From the NCBI GenBank assembly GCA_017547395.1, contig JAFYPS010000208.1, positions 1 through 12,135 of the forward strand: DNA of 12,135 nt, in the 5' to 3' direction. Below are positions 8,028 through 12,135 of the stretch, piece after piece. Under the pieces are notes generated by a model, which did not search any database, was not told the DNA's origin, and saw only the letters and a list, made by a program, of their open reading frames with translations. Made by a program: the position numbers and the translations under genes. The stretch comes from Clostridia bacterium (GTDB lineage: Bacteria > Bacillota_A > Clostridia > Oscillospirales > CAG-272). Position 1 is the first letter of the stretch; each line of letters starts with the position of its first letter.

Positions 8028-8052
8028 TACCCTGAAATAGGTTATGTATAAT
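8021..8052 (+). promoter_or_regulatory. Probable weak promoter for the XRE repressor gene
   Basis: A perfect TATAAT is at 8047-8052, but the only good -35 candidate, TTGTCA at 8021-8026, is 20 bases away, longer than optimal. Transcription would start near 8059. The -10 is therefore much better supported than the -35. Confidence 0.5.
8028..8044. promoter_or_regulatory. Operator O2 (TACCCT-N5-AGGTTA)
   Basis: This second operator copy has one mismatch in its left arm. It ends two bases before the -10 box (8047-8052) of the repressor gene, which would allow autoregulation. O1 and O2 together also form a larger inverted repeat, 8002-8016 against 8031-8045, matching at 14 of 15 positions. Confidence 0.7.
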
Positions 8053-8079
8053 GTGCATATGAGGGTAGGGGTGATGGTT

Positions 8080-8292
8080 ATGTACCGTAGAATTCGCGAT
8101 TTGCGAGAGGATAGGGACTTAAATCAAACGCAAGTTGCAAAAATACTTGACATGTCGCAAACAGGGTATTCTAAATATGAAACCGGAGAAAATGATATTC
8201 CAACTCTTGTTTTAATTAAGCTCGCAAGATTCTATAATACAAGTATAGATTATCTTTTGGGAGAAACCGATTGCATCAAACGCTATAAATAA
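8080..8292 (+). CDS. XRE-family helix-turn-helix transcriptional repressor
   Basis: This 70-aa protein consists almost entirely of one Cro/C1-type HTH domain: I-R-D-L-R-E-D-R-D-L at the start, then Q-T-Q-V-A-K-I-L-D-M-S-Q as the first part of the HTH, Y-S-K-Y-E-T-G in the recognition helix region, and the usual ending I-D-Y-L-L-G-E-T-D. An ATG at 8044 in the same frame is too early because it lies upstream of the -10 box (8047-8052). The ATG at 8080 has AGGGGTGAT (8067-8075) at proper spacing and begins exactly at the conserved domain. The gene is divergent from the HIRAN operon, with two operator copies between them. It probably represses that operon and its own gene. No sensor or protease domain is present, so any inducing signal would have to come through a partner. 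Confidence 0.92.
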   Translation: MYRRIRDLREDRDLNQTQVAKILDMSQTGYSKYETGENDIPTLVLIKLARFYNTSIDYLLGETDCIKRYK

Positions 8293-8317
8293 AACTACAT
8301 TGCTCGATATATAAAAC

Positions 8318-8348
8318 AAAAAGCAGACACATTTTGTGTCTGCTTTTT
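8318..8348. terminator. Bidirectional intrinsic terminator between the XRE and deacetylase genes
   Basis: A 14-bp perfect stem (8318-8331 with 8335-8348) has a TTT loop, a GC-containing core (GCAGACAC/GTGTCTGC) and A/T runs on both sides. It follows the XRE stop by 25 bases, and the TAA of the convergent deacetylase gene (8347-8349) overlaps the stem end. Confidence 0.88.
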
Positions 8349-9306
8349 AGCTTTTGTTAAGATATCTCAGCAGCAAACGGTCGGACGTTGCATCGTTTAC
8401 GTTGAGCCGTCCGAGAAGATAAAGGCTGTCGGGATCTCCTTTTGTTACGCGGTTAATTCGCACTGGGTCTGTAGTCAGCGTAACTCTGTAGCCACGCTCC
8501 TTGAGCACCGCTTCGGCAAAACGGTGCGCTTTGCCGCCGGGATAAGAGAAGACTTCAAAGCTTTCTACGCCTGCTTCTGCCAGTGCGGCTTCGGCCGCTT
8601 CGCAATCGGAATTGAACATTTCTGTGTACGTTTCCTTGTCTTCGTCCGGCAAGGGAAGGACGTTTGGCCGTCCGCTTTCTCCGTACCCGATAATATGCAA
8701 AGCGTATGTGTGCGGTGCAAGCGTGACGTATGGAGAAGCTTCCATTTCGGTAAGCTCCGAGACGTTCATCTTGTCAGACTGCTCGCCGTCTTTTCGTATA
8801 GTGCTTCCGATAACGAATACCGTAATCGGAATTTCAAGCTCGGTTATGATAGGCAAAAGGAGAGTGTAGTTTGAAAGGTATCCGTCGTCGAATGTTATGC
8901 AAACGGGTTTTTCGGGGAGGTCACGTTCTCCGTCAACAAAAGAAACAAGATCGTCAAAGGTCACAGGAGTAAAGCCGTTTTCCTTTAATAACTCCATACG
9001 GCGTGTAAATCCGTCCGTGGATATCGACCATTCTCCGCCAGTCGCTTCTGAAATTTCGTGAAACATCAGTATCGGTATAACCGCAGTTGTTTCTGGTAGA
9101 GCCGCAGTTGTTTCTGCAGTGGTGGTAACTTCAGGCGTGGTGGTAACTTCAGGCGTGGTAGTAACCTCGGCGGTAGTAGTAACCTCGGCAGTAGTAGTAA
9201 CCTCGGCAGTAGCAGTGACTTCGACCGTCGCGTTAACCTCTGCGGGAGAGTCGGTGCAGCTGCAAAGCAGCAGACTCAAAATTAATAACAGTATGATTTT
9301 TTTCAT
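8347..9306 (-). CDS. Polysaccharide deacetylase (CE4/NodB-like) lipoprotein
   Basis: This 319-aa predicted surface lipoprotein probably removes N-acetyl groups from a cell-wall or exopolysaccharide. The start at 9306 gives M-K-K, a hydrophobic core, and the lipobox-like L-C-S-C with lipidated Cys17. A TTG start 22 codons earlier (9372) is rejected because it overlaps the promoter. A repetitive Thr/Glu/Val linker follows at residues 22-76. The catalytic domain starts with I-L-M-F-H-E at about 79-84, and has the metal-binding T-F-D-D-G-Y at 138-143, H-T-Y-A-L-H at 199-204 (H199/H204 likely metal ligands, spaced as in PgaB/IcaB-like members) and Y-P-G-G at 255-258. The ribosome binding site is weak (CGGAT). 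The gene stands alone with its own promoter and terminator. Substrate is not readable from the sequence. Confidence 0.92.
   Translation of the reverse strand: MKKIILLLILSLLLCSCTDSPAEVNATVEVTATAEVTTTAEVTTTAEVTTTPEVTTTPEVTTTAETTAALPETTAVIPILMFHEISEATGGEWSISTDGFTRRMELLKENGFTPVTFDDLVSFVDGERDLPEKPVCITFDDGYLSNYTLLLPIITELEIPITVFVIGSTIRKDGEQSDKMNVSELTEMEASPYVTLAPHTYALHIIGYGESGRPNVLPLPDEDKETYTEMFNSDCEAAEAALAEAGVESFEVFSYPGGKAHRFAEAVLKERGYRVTLTTDPVRINRVTKGDPDSLYLLGRLNVNDATSDRLLLRYLNKS
9100..9243 (-). repeat. 18-bp tandem repeats encoding Ala/Pro-Glu-Val-Thr-Thr-Thr hexapeptides
   Basis: Eight hexapeptide units (residues 22-69 of the deacetylase) follow the pattern [A/P/V]-E-V-[T/N]-[T/A]-T, with the last degenerate. 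The central six (9118-9225) are close copies at DNA level. At least two sequence subtypes exist, one giving Pro and the other Ala, as expected from slippage plus unit duplication. The encoded stretch is a flexible, potentially O-glycosylated spacer between the lipid anchor and the enzyme. Confidence 0.85.
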
Positions 9307-9342
9307 AAATATATCCGTATAAACAGCAAATCGTTCAGTTCG

Positions 9343-9372
9343 ATTGTAACATCCGAAATACACAAAAGTCAA
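9343..9372 (-). promoter_or_regulatory. Promoter for the deacetylase gene
   Basis: On the - strand, TTGACT (9367-9372) and TACAAT (9343-9348) are 18 bases apart. The transcript would begin near 9336, about 30 bases before the ATG at 9306. This supports choosing 9306 as the start. Confidence 0.7.
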
Positions 9373-9410
9373 TACGAAAACGTCGCGTATATTTATTTTG
9401 CAAAAACCTA

Positions 9411-9439
9411 TGGAAAAATGTAAATTTCTATTGTATAAT
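9411..9439 (+). promoter_or_regulatory. Promoter for the DRTGG/hydrogenase-like operon
   Basis: TATAAT is at 9434-9439, with a weak -35 candidate TGGAAA (9411-9416) 17 bases upstream. The start near 9446 leaves about 33 bases of leader with an AAAGGAA ribosome binding site before the ATG at 9479. This is the only promoter seen for the five genes that follow. Confidence 0.65.
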
Positions 9440-9478
9440 CAAAGTAGTGAAACTTTATCCTTGAAAGGAATAAAATAT

Positions 9479-9844
9479 ATGAAGATTTCAAAAGTTGCCG
9501 AGCTTCTTTCGGCTAGTGTTTGCTATGGCGATGAACTTCTTGAAAATGAAGTTCATTCTGCTTGCGGAAGCGATATGATGAGCGATGTTCTTGCATTTGT
9601 CAAGGATCAGGCAGTGCTCCTCACAGGCCTCGTAAATATGCAGGTCGTTCGTACTGCAGAGATGATGGATATGAGATGTATCGTTTTTGTCCGTGGCAAA
9701 AAGCCTTCTCCTGAGATTATTGAACTTGCAAGAGAGTCGGGAATAGCAGTGCTTGCAACCGAAGAGCGTATGTATCAGGCATGCGGCATACTTTATGCAA
9801 ACGGTCTTGTCGGCGGTTGCGTGGAAAAAGGAGGTACGAAATGA
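9479..9844 (+). CDS. DRTGG-domain protein
   Basis: This 121-aa protein is made of one DRTGG-like domain: K-V-A-E-L-L at the start, A-C-G-S-D-M-M-S-D-V-L-A-F in the middle, then L-L-T-G-L-V-N-M-Q-V-V-R-T-A-E-M, and V-L-A-T-E-E near the end. DRTGG domains accompany CBS pairs and phosphotransacetylases and are thought to be regulatory or ligand-binding, with no known catalysis. The ATG at 9479 is chosen over an in-frame start at 9398, which lies upstream of the promoter's -10 box; AAAGGAA precedes 9479. The stop TGA overlaps the next ATG (ATGA, 9841-9844), so translation is coupled to the HATPase gene. A second DRTGG gene follows later in the same operon. Confidence 0.85.
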   Translation: MKISKVAELLSASVCYGDELLENEVHSACGSDMMSDVLAFVKDQAVLLTGLVNMQVVRTAEMMDMRCIVFVRGKKPSPEIIELARESGIAVLATEERMYQACGILYANGLVGGCVEKGGTK

Positions 9845-10263
9845 GCATACCTTTAAAATTTCATTATGACGTTATGGGCGGGGATTTTACTTCTGCCGGA
9901 AATGCATCTGTGCAGGCTAAAAAGGCGCTTCGTCAGCTTGGATTTGACCCTGATATTATTCGCCGTGTGTCGATAGCAATGTATGAGGGCGAAATTAATA
10001 TGGTTATCCACGCCGATGGCGGAAGCGCGGATATTCTTGTTTATGACGATGCTATTGAAATAGTTCTTTCCGATAAGGGACCGGGTATTCCCGACGTTGA
10101 CCTCGCGATGCAGGAGGGATATTCGACGGCACCTGACAATATCCGTTCTCTCGGATTTGGTGCGGGTATGGGACTTCCTAATATGAAGCGCCATACCGAT
10201 GATATCAAAATAGAGACAAACGTTGGGGTTGGAACTACTATAACTATGCGTGTAAATGTATAA
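9841..10263 (+). CDS. RsbW-like anti-sigma/serine kinase HATPase protein
   Basis: This 140-aa protein is a single GHKL-type ATPase domain like those of anti-sigma factors and SpoIIAB/RsbW serine kinases. The N box has E49 and N53 in Y-E-G-E-I-N-M-V-I-H-A, the G1 box is D78-K-G-P-G-I, and the G2 box is G-F-G-A-G-M-G-L at 105-112. All ATP-binding motifs are therefore intact. There is no transmembrane part, sensor domain or phosphoacceptor His box. The start at 9841 is fixed by the ATGA overlap with the DRTGG gene and by the domain beginning; a longer in-frame version from 9781 would run deep into the upstream gene. No sigma factor or anti-anti-sigma (STAS) gene is in view. In this operon the likely partner is the hydrogenase-like protein 11 bases downstream, a link inferred from order only. 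Confidence 0.88.
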   Translation: MSIPLKFHYDVMGGDFTSAGNASVQAKKALRQLGFDPDIIRRVSIAMYEGEINMVIHADGGSADILVYDDAIEIVLSDKGPGIPDVDLAMQEGYSTAPDNIRSLGFGAGMGLPNMKRHTDDIKIETNVGVGTTITMRVNV

Positions 10264-10274
10264 GGAGTTTCGGA

Positions 10275-11600
10275 ATGGAACAGAAAATTAATCACTCCGT
10301 TCTGCTTCAACCTGATATATGCAAGGGCTGTACACACTGCCTTAAGCGTTGCCCTACCGAGGCTATCCGTATTCGTAACGGGCATGCCGTCATTCGGGAG
10401 GAGCGCTGTATCGACTGCGGCGAGTGTATAAGACTTTGTCCGTATCAGGCGAAAAAAGCGCTTTATGACAACTTTGAAGACTTCAAAGACTATAAATGGA
10501 AGATTGCACTTCCTGCGCCCGCACTTTACGGTCAGTTTGATAATCTTGACGATCTTGATTACGTTGTGACCGGACTTAAAAAGTGTGGCTTTGACGATGT
10601 GTTTGAGGTTGCCCGCGCTGCTGAAATAGTCTCGGATTATACAAGACAGTATCTTGCACGCGAGGATATAAGAAAACCTGTGATAAGTTCGGCGTGTCCC
10701 GTTGTTGTGCGCCTTATAAGCGTACGCTTTCCGTATCTTATTGACAATCTTCTCCCGATTTTGCCGCCGGTTGAACTCGCGGCAAGACTTGCGAAAAAAG
10801 AGGCGCTTGCAAATCACCCCGAGCTTCGCGAAGAGGATATATGTACGCTCTTTATTTCACCGTGTCCCGCAAAGGTGAGCTACGTCAGAAACCCGCTCGG
10901 CACCGAAAAGAGCTCTATTGACGGTGTTCTTGCCATACGTGACGTGTACTTTAAACTTCTGCACGCGATGAACGATATAAAAGCACCTACCGAGCAGTCT
11001 GAGACGGGAAAGATAGGTGTAAGCTGGGCAAGCTCAGGCGGAGAAAGTGCGGCACTTCTCAACGATAAATACCTTGCGGCAGACGGTATAGAAAATGTTA
11101 TAAAAGTTCTTGAGGAGATTGAAAAGGAAAACTTCTCAGGACTTGAGTTCGTTGAACTTAATTCCTGTAACGGCGGCTGCGTAGGCGGTGCGCTTACAGT
11201 TGAAAATCCGTACATAGCTTCTGCAAGGCTAAAGAGATTGCGCAGGTATCTGCCTGTGGCAAACTCAAACAAGGCGGATAATATAGCAGAAGAAACGCTT
11301 ACGTGGGATGAAAGCGTTGAATATACTCCTGTAATGCAGCTTGACCCGAATCGCGCCGAGGCAATGCGTAAAATGCAGAAGATTCAGGTTATTAACAAAT
11401 GTTTCCCGCAGATAGACTGTGGCTCCTGCGGTGCACCCACTTGCTCGGCTCTCGCTGAAGATATCGTTCGCGGTGAAGCCGGCGAAGAGGATTGTGTAAT
11501 ACAGATGCGCCGTCAGATAAATGCTATTTACGGTCAGCTTGGGCGAATTGTGCAGGATGCATATCTTCCACCGCTGAAGAAAGATGAGGAAGAACAATGA
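10275..11600 (+). CDS. [FeFe]-hydrogenase-like iron-sulfur protein, probably sensory (group D-like)
   Basis: This 441-aa protein begins with two [4Fe-4S] ferredoxin motifs (C16, C19, C22, C26 and C45, C48, C51, C55). It continues as an [FeFe]-hydrogenase H-domain with modified signatures: S-S-A-C-P (C141), S-P-C-P-A-K (C197, K200) and L-N-S-C-N-G-G-C (C298, C302). The four cysteines that hold the H-cluster are thus kept, and so is the Lys near the cluster. The proton-relay Cys of the canonical T-S-C-C-P motif is Ala140, and Met positions next to the cluster are changed. The C-terminus adds a C-x2-C-x4-C-x16-C iron-sulfur domain (C382, C385, C390, C407), as in RnfB and CoFeSP. From memory, the putative sensory enzyme TamHydS has similar changes. 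The stop TGA overlaps the next gene's ATG. A sensor role is favoured; slow catalysis is possible. Confidence 0.85.
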   Translation: MEQKINHSVLLQPDICKGCTHCLKRCPTEAIRIRNGHAVIREERCIDCGECIRLCPYQAKKALYDNFEDFKDYKWKIALPAPALYGQFDNLDDLDYVVTGLKKCGFDDVFEVARAAEIVSDYTRQYLAREDIRKPVISSACPVVVRLISVRFPYLIDNLLPILPPVELAARLAKKEALANHPELREEDICTLFISPCPAKVSYVRNPLGTEKSSIDGVLAIRDVYFKLLHAMNDIKAPTEQSETGKIGVSWASSGGESAALLNDKYLAADGIENVIKVLEEIEKENFSGLEFVELNSCNGGCVGGALTVENPYIASARLKRLRRYLPVANSNKADNIAEETLTWDESVEYTPVMQLDPNRAEAMRKMQKIQVINKCFPQIDCGSCGAPTCSALAEDIVRGEAGEEDCVIQMRRQINAIYGQLGRIVQDAYLPPLKKDEEEQ

Positions 11601-11923
11601 CGGTAAAAGAACTTGTAAACACTCTTGGACTGAAGCCGCTCTGTATGCCCGCACCCGACCGTGAGGTAAAGGGTGGATATGCAGGCGACCTTTTAAGCTG
11701 GGTAATGGGGCGCGCACCTGCAGATGCTGTGTGGGCAACCATTATGTCAAACGTTAATATCGTAGCCGTTGCAATGCTTCGCGACGTTGCGGCAATAGTT
11801 GTATGCGAGGGTGCCGAGGTTGGCGAGGACGTGATTGCACGTGCCGAGCAACAGGAGATTAATCTGCTTGTTGCAGACAAAGGTATCTTTGAGGTTTGCA
11901 CAGAGGTGTCAAAATTAATTTAG
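11597..11923 (+). CDS. DRTGG-domain protein, second copy
   Basis: This 108-aa single-domain protein has the DRTGG hallmark more clearly than the first copy: G-G-Y-A-G-D-L-L-S-W-V-M-G at about 26-38, followed by A-W/V-x-T-I-M-S-N-V-N-I-V-A-V-A and a second half with E-G-A-E-V-G-E-D-V and L-L-V-A-D. It overlaps the hydrogenase-like gene by four bases (ATGA, 11597-11600), so expression is coupled to it. The protein has neither a kinase P-loop nor any catalytic motif, so it is not an HPr kinase despite the distant resemblance. Binding a small ligand or the operon's iron-sulfur protein is the most that can be inferred. It ends at TAG, 19 bases before the PHP gene. Confidence 0.85.
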   Translation: MTVKELVNTLGLKPLCMPAPDREVKGGYAGDLLSWVMGRAPADAVWATIMSNVNIVAVAMLRDVAAIVVCEGAEVGEDVIARAEQQEINLLVADKGIFEVCTEVSKLI

Positions 11924-11942
11924 AAAAGGAGAGGAATGTAAT

Positions 11943-12135
11943 ATGGGAAAATTTTATTATGATTTACATATGCATTCCTGTCTTTCTCCTTGTGCAGACG
12001 ATGATATGACCCCTGCATCAATGGCGGGAATTGCGGCACTCAACGGGCTTTCTATAGCCGCTCTTACCGATCACAATTCCTGTGGAAATCTTCCCGCATT
12101 TTTTACGGCTTGCCGTGCGTACGGAGTAGTACCGA
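11943..12135 (+). CDS. PHP-domain phosphoesterase (3' partial)
   Basis: Sixty-four codons are visible before the window ends. They contain the PHP metal-binding motifs D-L-H-M-H-S (D7, H9, H11) and L-T-D-H-N-S (D43, H44), with a distinctive C-L-S-P-C-A-D-D-D-M-T-P between them. PHP domains hydrolyse phosphate esters using a trinuclear metal site; members act on histidinol phosphate, short RNAs or 3',5'-bisphosphonucleotides. This subfamily's substrate is not known to me. AAAAGGAG at 11925-11932 precedes the ATG at 11943. It is fifth in the operon after the two DRTGG genes, the HATPase and the hydrogenase-like gene, so a role as the output enzyme of that group is possible, by inference. Confidence 0.9.
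   Translation, partial: MGKFYYDLHMHSCLSPCADDDMTPASMAGIAALNGLSIAALTDHNSCGNLPAFFTACRAYGVVP

Noticed and set aside
8044..8079. Earlier start of the XRE repressor gene at 8044
   Set aside because: That ATG lies upstream of the -10 box, and the extra residues match no part of the XRE domain; 8080 has the ribosome binding site.
6336..8292. Cassette as an insertion sequence or integrated element
   Set aside because: No transposase, integrase, terminal inverted repeats, direct duplications or tRNA attachment site could be found at its edges.
9118..9225. The regularly spaced repeats as a CRISPR array
   Set aside because: The units are contiguous 18-mers without spacers and translate as a clean hexapeptide repeat in a lipoprotein.
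9398..9478. Longer N-terminus of the first DRTGG protein from 9398
   Set aside because: The extension spans the promoter -10 and the ribosome binding site and encodes no domain sequence.
10041..10817. A 258-codon open frame opposite the HATPase and hydrogenase-like genes
   Set aside because: It crosses two well-supported genes on the other strand and has low-complexity basic composition typical of antisense frames.
1..12135. Genome-wide reassignment of TGA to Trp
   Set aside because: More than 20 Trp codons in the window are TGG and only one internal TGA exists; two genes end with TGA in positions fixed by ATGA overlaps.

Overview
The window reads like chromosomal DNA of an anaerobic Firmicute, probably class Clostridia. 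Supporting signs are purine-rich AAAGGAG ribosome binding sites before most genes, a ClpE-like zinc-finger Clp ATPase, a DUF5711/CvpA/PgsA gene order, and an operon around an [FeFe]-hydrogenase-like protein. This placement is an inference from gene content; no rRNA or other phylogenetic marker is present.

Region 1 (1-6264, + strand) is one tightly packed run of six genes with gaps of 3 to 29 bases: truA (5' end outside the window), a membrane-anchored DUF5711-type protein, a CvpA-family membrane protein, pgsA (phosphatidylglycerophosphate synthase), a ClpE-like unfoldase, and an Mrp/NBP35-type iron-sulfur carrier ATPase. The Mrp frame is broken by a TGA exactly where the family has a conserved Trp. 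A 16-bp hairpin (6304-6339) ends the run.

Region 2 (about 6304-8348) is a self-contained and more AT-rich cassette between two bidirectional terminators. A XRE-family repressor gene (+) is divergent from two genes on the - strand: a HIRAN-domain protein with a helical repeat region and two C-terminal membrane segments, and an unrecognised 185-aa protein. The divergent control region holds a consensus TTGACA-N17-TATAAT promoter and two copies of a TAACCT-N5-AGGTTA operator. This is the best candidate in the window for an undescribed accessory system.

Region 3 (8347-9306, - strand) is a single gene for a predicted lipoprotein polysaccharide deacetylase with a Thr/Glu/Val hexapeptide-repeat linker and its own promoter.

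Region 4 (9411 to the window end, + strand) is an operon: DRTGG-domain protein, RsbW-like HATPase, [FeFe]-hydrogenase-like iron-sulfur protein, second DRTGG-domain protein, and a PHP-domain phosphoesterase cut by the window edge. The hydrogenase-like protein keeps the four H-cluster cysteines but has Ala at the proton-relay Cys position. With the regulatory partners around it, this points to a redox- or H2-sensing signalling role rather than bulk hydrogen turnover. No gene-free stretch exceeds 300 bases; the longest (9307-9478) holds two divergent promoters. No tRNA, rRNA, CRISPR array, transposase or integrase was seen.
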